A stretch of 64,000 bases of DNA from Leptodesmis sichuanensis A121 (lineage in GTDB: Bacteria > Cyanobacteriota > Cyanobacteriia > Leptolyngbyales > Leptolyngbyaceae): assembly GCF_021379005.1 (NCBI RefSeq), contig NZ_CP075171.1, forward strand, positions 3,472,001 to 3,536,000. The letters run 5' to 3'. The translations under genes were made by a program, and so were the position numbers. The notes beneath the pieces were generated by a model. The model was not told the DNA's origin and made no database searches. It saw only the letters and a program-made list of their open reading frames with translations. Shown piece after piece: positions 52,939 through 61,762 of this stretch. Within the stretch, counting starts at the first letter, position 1. Every line of letters starts with the position of its first letter.

Positions 52939-54513
52939 ATGGCTAAACTTAAATACAGAAAGAGACTTAGAGGTCAGAACAGGCGAAGTTCTGGCTTTTC
53001 TCGCTGGTCTTCCTCATTTTGGCAGTTCTTTACCCGCCTGAATGAAACTGGCAGTACCAGGATGGGAGAGCGATCGCTGCTTAAGTTGGGTGTTACGTTT
53101 TGTATCCCTATCCTGATTCTAACCATTTTGAGTTTGTTAGGGGGGCCAATGGTAGACGTGGCCTCAGCCCAAACTCCGGCAGGTGGGAAAAGTCCCTACG
53201 ATGCGATCGATACGGGAGACACAGCCTGGATGCTGATTTCTACAGCCCTGGTACTGTTCATGACTCCGGGGTTGGCCTTTTTCTATGGTGGTCTGGTGAG
53301 ATCGCGCAACGTGCTCAACATGATGATGATGAGCTGTGTGTCGATGGCGATCGTGGGTGTCACCTGGATTCTTTGGGGTTACAGCCTTAGTTTTTCTCAC
53401 ATTGCCTTAAACGAGAAAAACTGGGATACCGGGATTGGTAGCTTCATTGGCAGCCTTAGTTGGATAGGACTGAAAGGGGTCGGTTACACTCCTGATCCGA
53501 TTTATGCTACCTCCATTCCCCACCAACTCTTTATGGCTTACCAGATGATGTTCGCCATCATCACGGTTGCTTTGGTGTCGGGTGCGATCGCGGAACGGAT
53601 GAGCTTTAAAGCCTACGTTTGGTTCCTGCTACTCTGGTCTACCTTCATCTATTGCCCCATGGCTCACATGGTCTGGGGTCGAGGATGGTTGGGCTACATC
53701 GGTGCCTTGGACTTTGCTGGAGGAACAGTTGTTCACATCAGTTCTGGTGTTTCGGCATTCGTGGCGGCCTGGATGCTCGGCCCCCGTAAAGATTTCACTG
53801 TTAAGCCGATCGTTCCTCACAATGTCCCCTATGTACTGCTGGGGGTAGGAATGCTGTGGTTCGGCTGGTTTGGCTTTAACGGGGGAAGTGCGATCGGGAT
53901 TGGTAGAGATCCATCAGCAGTTCCCCTGGCAACGGTAGCCTTTGTCGCTACCACGGTATCTACTTCAGCCGCAGGTCTGGCCTGGATGCTGGTGGAATGG
54001 TTTACCAAAGGCAAGCCAACCGCTGTCGGTATTGGTAGTGGATTTGTCGCGGGCCTGGTAGGTATTACACCAGCCGCTGGCTTTGTCACTCCCCTTGCGG
54101 CGATCGTCATTGGTATTGTAACTTCCCTGTGCTGTTTTGCTGCCGTCAATATCAAAGCTACGCTCCAGTTTGACGATTCGTTAGATACCTTCCCAATTCA
54201 CGGGGTCGGAGGAACCGTTGGAGCCATTTTGACGGGGATTTTTGCGACCAAGGTGGTTAATGGACTGGGTGCGGATGGTTTGCTATCTGGCAATCCCGTT
54301 CAGGTACTGATCCAGATTGTTGCGGTGTTGATTGCCTATGTCATTGCAGCGGTAGGTACCTTTGTGATCTTGAAGCTTGTTGGCTTGTTTACTGATCTGC
54401 GGGTCAAGCCTCAGTTCGAGGAGGAAGGACTGGATATTCACGAGCATGGTGAAGAAGCGTACGGTGAAAGTCTGACTGGTGAAATCACCTTTGCCACTAA
54501 ACTCTCTGAGTAA
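52939..54513 (+). CDS. amt: ammonium transporter (Amt1-like), second copy
   Basis: The product has 524 residues from ATG 52939; an internal ATG at 53062 would remove a basic 41-residue N-terminus and leave a conventional signal peptide (VTFCIPILILTILSLLGGPM, cleaved near ASAQT). The core has WMLISTALVLFMTPGLAFFY, GGLVRSRNVLNMMMMS, and the twin-His helices DFAGGTVVHISSGVSAF and TFPIHGVGGTVG. The C-terminal EEEGLDIHEHGEEAYGE is the PII-binding tail. It represents a different Amt subfamily from the first copy, so the two are not a recent duplication. It has its own NtcA-type box. Confidence 0.94.
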   Translation: MAKLKYRKRLRGQNRRSSGFSRWSSSFWQFFTRLNETGSTRMGERSLLKLGVTFCIPILILTILSLLGGPMVDVASAQTPAGGKSPYDAIDTGDTAWMLISTALVLFMTPGLAFFYGGLVRSRNVLNMMMMSCVSMAIVGVTWILWGYSLSFSHIALNEKNWDTGIGSFIGSLSWIGLKGVGYTPDPIYATSIPHQLFMAYQMMFAIITVALVSGAIAERMSFKAYVWFLLLWSTFIYCPMAHMVWGRGWLGYIGALDFAGGTVVHISSGVSAFVAAWMLGPRKDFTVKPIVPHNVPYVLLGVGMLWFGWFGFNGGSAIGIGRDPSAVPLATVAFVATTVSTSAAGLAWMLVEWFTKGKPTAVGIGSGFVAGLVGITPAAGFVTPLAAIVIGIVTSLCCFAAVNIKATLQFDDSLDTFPIHGVGGTVGAILTGIFATKVVNGLGADGLLSGNPVQVLIQIVAVLIAYVIAAVGTFVILKLVGLFTDLRVKPQFEEEGLDIHEHGEEAYGESLTGEITFATKLSE

Positions 54514-54655
54514 AGGAGAAAGGCAGAGGGCAGAAGGCAAAAGGATTGTTGAAGTCCTGATTTCTCAGTAGAAAGTCACCAAAGGCAGAGGGTGGAAGGA
54601 TTGTTGAAATTCTTCACCTTCTGCTTTCTGCTTTTCTCCTTCTGCCTTAACTACC
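54514..54655. repeat. tandem-repeat tract after second amt gene
   Basis: GGCAGAG, GGCAGAAGG and AAGGATTGTTGAA units are repeated, and the end of the tract (CTTTCTGCTTTTCTCCTTCTGCC) is roughly complementary to its beginning. It could fold into a long imperfect hairpin after the amt stop. Confidence 0.55.
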
Positions 54656-54714
54656 CGAATGTATCTCAGCGATCGCATATTAAGCTATTTCAAATTTTTG
54701 GCTGGTTTGGCTAA

Positions 54715-55668
54715 ATGGCAGCAACCTTAAATGAGATCGCTTCTACAATCAGAGGCATTGTCTTGAATCTGCTTCGCGTGTTTAAGAGGCGTTTGGTTAT
54801 TGTTGTCGGGTGGGCCATCCCTGTTGGCGTGGCAAGTGGATTAGCTTTTGTTGGCACTTCTCTACTGCTGCAACGCGATAGCTCTACCGCTTCGTCCCCG
54901 GTGAGTGCGGTGACGGTGGATCGTCCGCAGGTAGAAACGATCGCATCTGGACTGGGACCACGGCATCAACTGACCTATCAACAATGGGTTAGTGTGCTGG
55001 AACGAGAGGCTGCTGCTATGGCTAATCGTCATCCCGATCGTTTGAATATCCTTCTAGGGGATTCTTTAAGTCTGTGGTTTCCCAGCCATCTATTACCAAC
55101 CGATCGCACCTGGCTGAATCAGGGAATCTCTGGCGAAACATCCTATGGGGTGTTGCAACGCCTCAAGCTATTGGACAAAACGAATCCCCAGACCATTTTT
55201 CTCATGATTGGCATCAATGATTTGATTCGGGGGGTAAGCGATGAAACCGTACTGGCCAACCAGCGGGAAATTGTGCGCTATCTGAAGCAGGCTCATCCCA
55301 CTACGAGAATTGTGATGCAGTCAATTCTGCCCCACGGCGGCGATCGTACCCTGGAGCAGTACAGTGCTTCTTCACCAACCGATGCTCATGGATCAACTCA
55401 GCCTCCTATCTGGGTAGAGCGGTTGCCGCATCTATCGAATAGCCTGATTCGGACGCTCAATCAACGACTGGCAATTGTGGCACAGGAAGAAGGGGCCGAG
55501 TTTCTGAATTTACATCCCCTGTTTGTAGATAGTCAAGGGAATCTGCAGGACAGGTTGACAACTGATGGACTGCACTTGAGTCTGGCAGGCTATCAGGTCT
55601 GGCGATCGCAGCTGGAGAAGATAGCCGACAGTCCGCCTCAAGCTGACATCATCCCTGTAGAGAAATAA
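54715..55668 (+). CDS. SGNH/GDSL family hydrolase, membrane-anchored
   Basis: This 317-residue protein has one N-terminal membrane helix (LVIVVGWAIPVGVASGLAFV) and an SGNH hydrolase domain from about residue 105. Block I is LLGDSLSLWF with the nucleophile serine; block II is NQGISGETSYG with glycine; block III is MIGINDLIRG with asparagine; block V is TTDGLHLSLAGY with the D-x-x-H pair. All four consensus residues are in place. It should be an esterase or acylhydrolase facing the periplasm. A SagB-type gene follows after 57 bases on the same strand. Confidence 0.9.
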   Translation: MAATLNEIASTIRGIVLNLLRVFKRRLVIVVGWAIPVGVASGLAFVGTSLLLQRDSSTASSPVSAVTVDRPQVETIASGLGPRHQLTYQQWVSVLEREAAAMANRHPDRLNILLGDSLSLWFPSHLLPTDRTWLNQGISGETSYGVLQRLKLLDKTNPQTIFLMIGINDLIRGVSDETVLANQREIVRYLKQAHPTTRIVMQSILPHGGDRTLEQYSASSPTDAHGSTQPPIWVERLPHLSNSLIRTLNQRLAIVAQEEGAEFLNLHPLFVDSQGNLQDRLTTDGLHLSLAGYQVWRSQLEKIADSPPQADIIPVEK

Positions 55669-55725
55669 CACTTTTTCAGCAGAGAGTGTCAAGATTGAAG
55701 CGGAGACCAGTTATTCCGAATTCCT

Positions 55726-57264
55726 ATGCCGGAACTGCCGACCTCGCTCGCTCAACACTATCACGAACGCACCAAGTACGACCCCAAAACCATCAACGCT
55801 AAAAGCAAACCACTGGATTGGACTCAACAGCCCGTTCCTTTTAAGGAATACAAAATTGGGGTTTCCTACGATCTAAAACCATTTTTAACTGAAAAGCCGG
55901 ATAAATTTGCCAGCGATCCGGTTGGGAGTTGGTGGAAACGCCTCTCTCAGATTCTATTTTTTAGCTACGGATTGACAGGCATGATCCCTACCGTGGGGGA
56001 ACCCCACTACTTGCGGGCGGCTCCTTCAGCAGGTGGCTTGTACCCAGCGGAAGTGTACCTCATCTCCCGGGGAACGCCACTTTTACCTGCGGGTTTGTAT
56101 AACTATCAGGCGCGGACGCATGCGTTGATTCACTTTTGGGACAATGATGTCTGGACAAAACTGCAAACGGCCTGTTTCTGGCATCCCATCCTGGACAATA
56201 CTCAACTGGCTTTAGTGGTGACTGCTGTATTTTTCCGATCAGCATGGCGCTATCAGGCGCGGGCCTACCGTCGGATTTTTCTCGACACAGGTCACTTGTT
56301 AGGCAACATAGAACTGGCCTGTGCCATTAACGACTATCGCCCCCACTTAATTGGCAGTTTTATTGATGAGGCTGTGGATGAACTGCTTTATCTTGATCCA
56401 GAACAGGAGGGGGCGATCGCTGTTGTGCCTCTGGCTAATCTACTGGAAGTGCGACAAAATCTCCCGTTAGCTAAAACAATTATTTCGGCCCCTACCCAGA
56501 CCTCTTTTCCATCTATTTCCGACGATCAACTGCTGGCGTATTTTCACAAGGTCACTCAGATCCCGTTTGATACGAATGCTAAAGTGAACTGGAAACTACC
56601 TCCCGTTGAAGGGCAGCGAACCGATAAATATAACTTTCCGTTTTGTACCAAGGTCTCTACCGTAGTGACCCCCATCAACTGGGGTGAGGGGCTGACTGGC
56701 TTAGAAAATACCATGCTGAGGCGGCGTTCTACCCGGTCTTATACCGGAGATGCTATAACCCTGACAGAACTAAATCAGTTACTGGACTTCACCTATCAAT
56801 CCCATCACTATGTCGAGCAAGGATTGGATGGCAACCCCGATTATTTTGACCTTAGTCTGGTGGAAACCTTTATCGTGGTGTCGTCTGTGGAGGGGTTGGA
56901 AGAAGGGTGCTATTACTATGCTCCAAAAGCCCAGGAACTCAGGCAGATTCGCTTTAAAAACTTCCGGAAAGAGTTACATTTCCTCTGCTTAGGTCAGGAG
57001 CTGGGCCGGGATGCCGCTGTGGTACTATTTCATACTGCCGATTTAAAGACAGCTGTTGCAGCGTATGGCGATCGTGTCTACCGCTACCTGCACATGGATG
57101 CAGGCCACCTGGGACAGCGGCTCAACCTGGCAGCGATCCACTTAGGACTGGGAGTGAGTGGCATTGGCGGCTTTTATGATGATCAGGTGAATGAAGTCTT
57201 GGGCATTCCCACTGATGAGGCTGTTCTCTACATCACGACTTTGGGCAGACCCCAAACCCCTTAA
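55726..57264 (+). CDS. SagB/ThcOx-type nitroreductase-fold oxidoreductase, duplicated domains
   Basis: This 512-residue protein has two nitroreductase-like halves. The first (about 60-260) holds RAAPSAGGLYPAEVYLISRG, the SagB signature, and YRRIFLDTGHLLGNIELACA. The second (about 320-510) holds LRRRSTRSYTGDAITLTELN and YRYLHMDAGHLGQRLNLAAI. SagB and ThcOx enzymes use FMN to oxidise azolines in peptide natural products. No YcaO cyclodehydratase or precursor peptide gene is seen nearby, so a natural-product role is not supported here. Cyanobacteria often have such stand-alone copies of unknown use. Confidence 0.88.
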   Translation: MPELPTSLAQHYHERTKYDPKTINAKSKPLDWTQQPVPFKEYKIGVSYDLKPFLTEKPDKFASDPVGSWWKRLSQILFFSYGLTGMIPTVGEPHYLRAAPSAGGLYPAEVYLISRGTPLLPAGLYNYQARTHALIHFWDNDVWTKLQTACFWHPILDNTQLALVVTAVFFRSAWRYQARAYRRIFLDTGHLLGNIELACAINDYRPHLIGSFIDEAVDELLYLDPEQEGAIAVVPLANLLEVRQNLPLAKTIISAPTQTSFPSISDDQLLAYFHKVTQIPFDTNAKVNWKLPPVEGQRTDKYNFPFCTKVSTVVTPINWGEGLTGLENTMLRRRSTRSYTGDAITLTELNQLLDFTYQSHHYVEQGLDGNPDYFDLSLVETFIVVSSVEGLEEGCYYYAPKAQELRQIRFKNFRKELHFLCLGQELGRDAAVVLFHTADLKTAVAAYGDRVYRYLHMDAGHLGQRLNLAAIHLGLGVSGIGGFYDDQVNEVLGIPTDEAVLYITTLGRPQTP

Positions 57265-57271
57265 AAACAAA

Positions 57272-57296
57272 TGCCCCGCTATTACTAGCTGGGGCA
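57272..57296 (-). terminator. stem-loop terminator between SagB and the small gene
   Basis: TGCCCC-GCT pairs with AGC-T-GGGGCA (one bulged base). On the minus strand it is followed by TTTGTTTTTAAGG, so it suits as the terminator of the 52-residue gene at 57366-57524. It could also slow transcription from the SagB side. Confidence 0.65.
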
Positions 57297-57365
57297 CAAA
57301 TGCGCTCACATCTATTCGAACTCAGGTCGAACTCAAGAATTTAGCCAGGTGAAGGGAACCTGTAA

Positions 57366-57524
57366 TCAGCCAATGTAGTTTGCTTCTGCTTCCAGTTGAC
57401 GAACCAGACTCTCGTCTCCCTTCGCTCTTGCTACTTCAAGACGGCGCTGCAGATTCTTCTGTAAATTACTACGATGAGTTTCAGAGATGTTTTTTAAATT
57501 TCCTTGACGCTTTTTGTTCAACAT
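57366..57524 (-). CDS. 52-residue basic protein, PirA-like candidate under NtcA-type box
   Basis: The ATG at 57524 opens a frame of 52 residues starting MLNKKRQGNLKNISETHR and ending RQLEAEANYIG. It is rich in Lys, Arg and Glu and should form two amphipathic helices (NLQKNLQRRLEVARAKGDES). It is flanked by an NtcA-type box upstream and a good terminator downstream, so it is probably a real single-gene transcript. Size, charge and NtcA link recall PirA, the small PII-interacting regulator of arginine synthesis, whose gene is repressed by NtcA. I cannot confirm the identity from memory of its sequence, so no symbol is given. Confidence 0.72.
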   Translation of the reverse strand: MLNKKRQGNLKNISETHRSNLQKNLQRRLEVARAKGDESLVRQLEAEANYIG

Positions 57525-57590
57525 GGACTTTTCCTTCGCCTTGCTTGTGCATTCATTATTTTTTCCATCCTAACATTTCAGATAAAAATG

Positions 57591-57604
57591 GTAGCTTTTG
57601 TTAC
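57591..57604 (-). promoter_or_regulatory. NtcA-type box upstream of the 52-residue gene
   Basis: GTAACAAAAGCTAC (minus strand) is an exact GTA-N8-TAC palindrome, 67 bases before the start. A TAGGAT hexamer lies 18 bases after it, closer than the 20-24 bases of activated promoters, so the box may overlap the core promoter and repress. Confidence 0.6.
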
Positions 57605-57639
57605 TGAAATTTCACGATAATCGATAGGTTGAGTGCCGA

Positions 57640-58470
57640 ATGAGCCACAGTGGGATATTAACGCTATTAACAGACTTTGGGCTGAGTGATCCCTATGTGG
57701 GAGTGATGAAAGGGATCATTGCTCAGGTCAACCGCTCTTTGACGGTAATTGATCTGACCCATCACATCCCACCCCAAAATATTCATCTGGCTCGGTTTGC
57801 CCTGATGACAGCTATTCCTTATTTCCCTGCTAGAACGGTGCACGTAGCCGTTGTGGATCCAGGCGTGGGTAGCGATCGGCGCCCGGTTGCGGTAGCTCTT
57901 GGCTCGGATCCGAATGCCCCCATGGGATTCTTAGTGGGGCCAGATAATGGCTTATTCAGCGGGGTGTTGAGCCAGTATCCAGCCCTGGAAGCTGTGGAGT
58001 TAACCGAGTCCCAGTACTGGTGGACGGCTACTCCCAGTTCGACCTTTCATGGCCGGGATATTTTTGCTCCAGTCGGTGCTCATTTGGCTAGTGGGGTGCC
58101 TTTGCAGAAGTTAGGTACGACGATCGCGGTTGACTCGTTGGTGATGCTCCATTCCCTAACCCCACAACGAACGAAACATACTCTCACGGGTTGCATTCAA
58201 GCTGTGGATCACTTTGGTAATTTAGTCACCAATATTCCGGCCAGCGAAGTAAATGGACAAACCTGGTATGCCGTGGTGAAGGATGTTACAGTTCTGGGCA
58301 GAAAAACCTATAGTGATAGTGCCCCCGGAGAGTTACTGGCTTTTGTGGGGAGTCACTCCTGGGTAGAAATCGCGGTGAATCAGGGAAACGCTCAATCGGT
58401 GTTAAACCTGGGAATTGGAGATGCCGTGCAAGTGATTCTGAATCAACCCCATTCTTCACAAGGAGATTAG
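57640..58470 (+). CDS. SAM hydrolase / hydroxide adenosyltransferase (DUF62 family)
   Basis: Members cleave S-adenosylmethionine with water or hydroxide to adenosine and methionine; a few relatives are halogenases. The 276-residue product has the family opening TLLTDFGLSDPYVGVMKGII (residues 7-26), AVVDPGVGSDRRPVAV with the D-x-G-V-G loop near 66-81, LVGPDNGLFSGVL near 109-121 and FHGRDIFAPVGAHLASG near 137-153, all conserved in this fold. The physiological role in cyanobacteria is open. It is followed after two bases by the DUF2301 gene, likely one transcript. Confidence 0.9.
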   Translation: MSHSGILTLLTDFGLSDPYVGVMKGIIAQVNRSLTVIDLTHHIPPQNIHLARFALMTAIPYFPARTVHVAVVDPGVGSDRRPVAVALGSDPNAPMGFLVGPDNGLFSGVLSQYPALEAVELTESQYWWTATPSSTFHGRDIFAPVGAHLASGVPLQKLGTTIAVDSLVMLHSLTPQRTKHTLTGCIQAVDHFGNLVTNIPASEVNGQTWYAVVKDVTVLGRKTYSDSAPGELLAFVGSHSWVEIAVNQGNAQSVLNLGIGDAVQVILNQPHSSQGD

Positions 58471-58472
58471 CA

Positions 58473-59114
58473 ATGACATCATCCATAGAGCCAGTGATTT
58501 ATCAAGGACAGTTTGGAGAATTTACGATTACAGAGCGCGATCGCTGGGAAGTCATTGTGTACCGCAGTGGTCTGGTACTGGCGGCTGTTTGCTTTGTGAT
58601 TGGTGCTGGACTGGTTCTGGGGTCAGACCAGCTGGATAGTCGCCTGCATATCCTGAGCTGGCTTTACTCCGGCTTCTGTTTAGGATTGGGAGTCAGTCTA
58701 TGGACAATTCACATTTACATGAAATTGCTCCATCGAGTGCTGCAGGTGTTTTGGGGAATCGGCGTAGTGGCTTCTCTGGCGATCGCCCATGGGAGTCCGG
58801 CCCCTTTCGCTTTAACCGTTTACAACCATCCTTTAACGATTTTCGGCGTGGGCTTTGTCTTCGCGGCGTTGACCGGGATTTTCTTCAAAGAAGCCTTCTG
58901 TTTCGATCGCCTGGAAACCAAACTCCTCACTCCTTTAGTTCCCGTTTTGCTGCTTGGTCATTTGCTGGGTTGGCTCTCTTTGCCTGTAGAGCAAGTTCTA
59001 TTGGCGATAGGGGCCGGCTTGTTTGCCGTATTCGCTCTGCGTAAGGCAATCCAACCCATTCCTCCAGATATTGGAGATAAAAGCGTATTTGCCTACCTGA
59101 AACAAAAGCAGTAG
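58473..59114 (+). CDS. DUF2301 integral membrane protein
   Basis: This 213-residue protein has about six membrane helices after a soluble N-terminus (YQGQFGEFTITERDRWEVIV). The family signatures GIFFKEAFCFDRLETKLLTP near 137-156 and LLGHLLGWLSLPVEQVLL are clear. DUF2301 is found mostly in cyanobacteria and has no known function. AAGGAG precedes the ATG inside the end of the previous gene, showing coupled translation with the SAM hydrolase. Confidence 0.88.
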   Translation: MTSSIEPVIYQGQFGEFTITERDRWEVIVYRSGLVLAAVCFVIGAGLVLGSDQLDSRLHILSWLYSGFCLGLGVSLWTIHIYMKLLHRVLQVFWGIGVVASLAIAHGSPAPFALTVYNHPLTIFGVGFVFAALTGIFFKEAFCFDRLETKLLTPLVPVLLLGHLLGWLSLPVEQVLLAIGAGLFAVFALRKAIQPIPPDIGDKSVFAYLKQKQ

Positions 59115-59216
59115 AGACATTTCAATACCACTCATAAGTCTAGAATCCTCCCTGCCCGATCGTTCACCGAAACCGTTTATCGGTCATAGTTAAAAGTGTG
59201 ATTGCGAGCGAAATTT

Positions 59217-59582
59217 ATGAGCAACCTACCCCAAGCGGCTAACTCAGACCCAACTGCTGAAACAGACATACCTTCAGCCTCAGCGACCCTGAAGCAGGTA
59301 ACGCCTTTACGCTGTTTGATTGGGGCAGCGTTATCGGGGAGCTTTGCCTTTGGGATGTATTTAATGACCCATGCGATCGCTCTATCGTTTGCCACACATA
59401 AAATTCAGTCCAGTAATCTGACGGTTCAGCGCATCTCCGCCGCTGTTCGTACTCTGGTGGTTGGTCTAACGACTCTTGGCATGGGGGTGTTTGGTCTGGC
59501 TACCCTGGGGCTGTTGGCTCTGGCTGTTCAACTGACGATTCGCCAGTTTCGGCAAAAAGCAGAATCAGGAACGGGCAATTGA
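59217..59582 (+). CDS. DUF3082 membrane protein
   Basis: The start is set at ATG 59217 (MSNLPQAANSDP); a TTG five codons earlier is possible. The 121-residue product has two membrane helices: CLIGAALSGSFAFGMYLMTH and LVVGLTTLGMGVFGLATLG. Between them lies AIALSFATHKIQSSNLTVQR, typical of DUF3082 in cyanobacteria and plastids. The function is unknown. It follows DUF2301 by about 100 bases on the same strand and ends before a strong hairpin. Confidence 0.82.
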   Translation: MSNLPQAANSDPTAETDIPSASATLKQVTPLRCLIGAALSGSFAFGMYLMTHAIALSFATHKIQSSNLTVQRISAAVRTLVVGLTTLGMGVFGLATLGLLALAVQLTIRQFRQKAESGTGN

Positions 59583-59641
59583 TGATCTGTAATTTTGGTG
59601 GGCAAGCCGCTTGTTGAAAAGCAAGTGCTTTAAACAAACCA

Positions 59642-59669
59642 GAAGACTGCAGAATGATCTGCAGTCTTC
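59642..59669. terminator. stem-loop between convergent DUF3082 and rbp genes
   Basis: GAAGACTGCAG and CTGCAGTCTTC form a perfect 11-bp stem with a six-base loop. It is followed by moderately T-rich sequence on both strands, so it may serve both converging transcripts. The stem contains two CTGCAG (PstI) sites. Confidence 0.75.
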
Positions 59670-59798
59670 AATGTTGTTAAGGCTAGTTTTTAAGAGTTGG
59701 CATCAAATTTGATTGCTCAAGCAAAACCCTAGCAGAGGGTTACTGACCTCAAAATGGATCATCACAGTCTTGGGGGCGATAGTGGTAGTCTGCGATCG

Positions 59799-60260
59799 CT
59801 AAGAGTTGGTTGTTTGAGCGGCTAAAAGTTGCTTCAATTTCTCCAGTTCTTGTGCCCAGCGAGGATCAGGTTGCACACTCTCTAAATCTGAGCCTGAAGC
59901 CGCAGCAGCACCGCTCTTACGAGATTTGTTGCTATTGCCACCCTTGCGCTTTCCACTGCCTGTGTTACTAGCAGGAGCATTTGCTTGGGGTTGCTCATCT
60001 CCTTTTTCTTTAGTGCGGGGTAATGCTTTCTCGATCTTAATGGGGTTGTCTTTGACAACAGAGCCATTGAACTTTTCGATGAAAGCATCTGCTTCTTCAT
60101 CGCTTTTGACTGTAACAAAACCGAAACCACGACATTTATTCGTTTTTCGGTCTGTAATGATTTTGGTCGAAATTGTATCGCCTGCTTCGGCAAAAACTGC
60201 CTCTAACTCCTGGCGACTCAACTCTTCTGGCAAATTACCAACATACAGACGAACGGACAT
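59799..60260 (-). CDS. RRM-type RNA-binding protein (cyanobacterial Rbp)
   Basis: This 153-residue protein has one RNA recognition motif at residues 1-82 with RNP2 LYVGNL (5-10) and RNP1 KCRGFGFVTV (42-51). Cyanobacterial Rbp proteins bind mRNA and act in cold response and mRNA placement near thylakoids. The C-terminus, about 70 residues, is not glycine-rich as in cold-induced RbpA but Lys/Ser/Ala-rich (GSGKRKGGNSNKSRKSG) and ends in a helix (RWAQELEKLKQLLAAQT). This matches the Rbp group with a C-terminal helix, not the cold-shock type; the subgroup call is inference. Confidence 0.9.
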   Translation of the reverse strand: MSVRLYVGNLPEELSRQELEAVFAEAGDTISTKIITDRKTNKCRGFGFVTVKSDEEADAFIEKFNGSVVKDNPIKIEKALPRTKEKGDEQPQANAPASNTGSGKRKGGNSNKSRKSGAAAASGSDLESVQPDPRWAQELEKLKQLLAAQTTNS

Positions 60261-60730
60261 GGAAAGAAACCTCCAGACTGTGATTCAACTTTAAAAAACT
60301 CTTACTTCAGTAGCTTTGGCTGCAATGGCTGAGTGTGTATCTGAACTGAAGACGTACCCGTTCTTTCCCTCCTGCCTGTGTTAACTGTACGCCAGTTACC
60401 CAAAACATTAGCTGTATCCTTCTGTGAACAATCTGGTTTCACCGAAAGCCTAAAAGTTGAGTGGGGACAGTAACTCGATAAAGCCAAAAGCGTCGTGTTC
60501 GATCACTTCATCTCTGGATCATAAAGTTGAGCACCTGGCTCTAACATTCCAGCTTTGAAGTATTCACGCCATCCATTAAGGTATCACGGTATGTAGAGCA
60601 CTGCTAGAGACAATGGCAAATTCTATCTTCAGACAGGATCGACATCTCAGACTTGCCCCAAGTTTAGCTTGCAGTTCTTCAGGAGTTAATATTACAGATT
60701 GTAACAACAGAATGAGAAGCTGACAATTTT
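60261..60730. other. intergenic region, rbp / pdhA
   Basis: This 470-base gap lies between two minus-strand genes and should hold the rbp promoter and leader. I see no repeat, hairpin with a T-run or small gene that can be supported. Confidence 0.4.
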
Positions 60731-61762
60731 TCAATCCTCAGCAAACACGTACTTGTACAGTTCATCCGGGCTGGGTTCAGGACTTTCCAGGGCAAACTGC
60801 ACAGCATCATCCACGATCGCCTGTACCTTTTTCTCGATCTCCTTCAAGTCAGTCTCCTTGGCCAAGTTCTGCTCCAGCAGGTAAGCCGCAAATTTCTTGA
60901 GGGGATCGCGGGCAAACCAAAGGTCTTTCTCCTCCTTCGATCGCAGTTCATCTGGATCGGCCAGGGAATGCCCCCGGAAGCGGTAAGTTAGACATTCGAT
61001 CAGGGTCGGCCCCTCTCCGGCTCTGGCGCGGGCTACTGCTTCTTTGGCGACATTACGCACGGCCAGCACATCCATCCCATCTACTTCGACTCCTGGCATA
61101 TTAAAGACGGATGCCTTCTGGTAAATCTCCGGTTGGGATGTGGCCCGTTCGTGAGCCATCCCGATCGCCCACTTATTATTTTCCACTACAAAGATGATGG
61201 GGAGTTTCCACAAGGCTGCCATGTTTAGACACTCAAAAAACTGCCCATTATTTGTGGTGCCATCCCCAAAGAAGCAAGCCGTGACCTGATCAGCAGTTTC
61301 GTCTCCCATCACCTCTCGCCGATAGCGGGTCTGAAAGGCCGCTCCGGTTGCCACGGGAATGCCTTCACCGATAAACGCAAATCCCCCTAACAGGTTGTGT
61401 TCGGCTGAAAATAAGTGCATCGAACCGCCCCGGCCCTTACTGCATCCGGTGGCTTTGCCAAATAATTCAGCCATCACATTACGGGCTGGAACTCCAGCAC
61501 TGAGGGCGTGAACGTGATCTCGATACGTGCTGCAAACGTAATCCTCGCCGGGGCGCATGGCTTTAATGACACCTGTTGAGATCGCCTCCTGACCGTTATA
61601 TAGATGGACGAACCCGAACATCTTGCCCCGGTAATACATCTCGGCACACTTATCTTCAAAGAAGCGCCCCAAAACCATGTCCTCGTAGAGCAACAACCCT
61701 TCTTTTCTGGTAATGCTGGCAGTAGTGGCCTGAAAAACTGGGACTGTTCTCTCTTGAACCAT
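60731..61762 (-). CDS. pdhA: pyruvate dehydrogenase E1 component, alpha subunit
   Basis: PdhA with PdhB forms the thiamine-diphosphate E1 that decarboxylates pyruvate. The 343-residue product has [50 protein letters not shown] and the ThDP motif [20 protein letters not shown] (GDG-x(n)-NN) near 166-185, then NNKWAIGM and the loop [17 protein letters not shown]. Length and motifs are typical. pdhB is not adjacent, as usual in cyanobacteria where the genes are scattered. It is divergent from ftn2 with 230 bases between. Confidence 0.95.
   Translation of the reverse strand: MVQERTVPVFQATTASITRKEGLLLYEDMVLGRFFEDKCAEMYYRGKMFGFVHLYNGQEAISTGVIKAMRPGEDYVCSTYRDHVHALSAGVPARNVMAELFGKATGCSKGRGGSMHLFSAEHNLLGGFAFIGEGIPVATGAAFQTRYRREVMGDETADQVTACFFGDGTTNNGQFFECLNMAALWKLPIIFVVENNKWAIGMAHERATSQPEIYQKASVFNMPGVEVDGMDVLAVRNVAKEAVARARAGEGPTLIECLTYRFRGHSLADPDELRSKEEKDLWFARDPLKKFAAYLLEQNLAKETDLKEIEKKVQAIVDDAVQFALESPEPSPDELYKYVFAED

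Noticed and set aside
55726..57264. RiPP (azole/thiazole) biosynthetic cluster around the SagB-type gene
   Set aside because: No YcaO protein, precursor peptide or dedicated transporter is adjacent.
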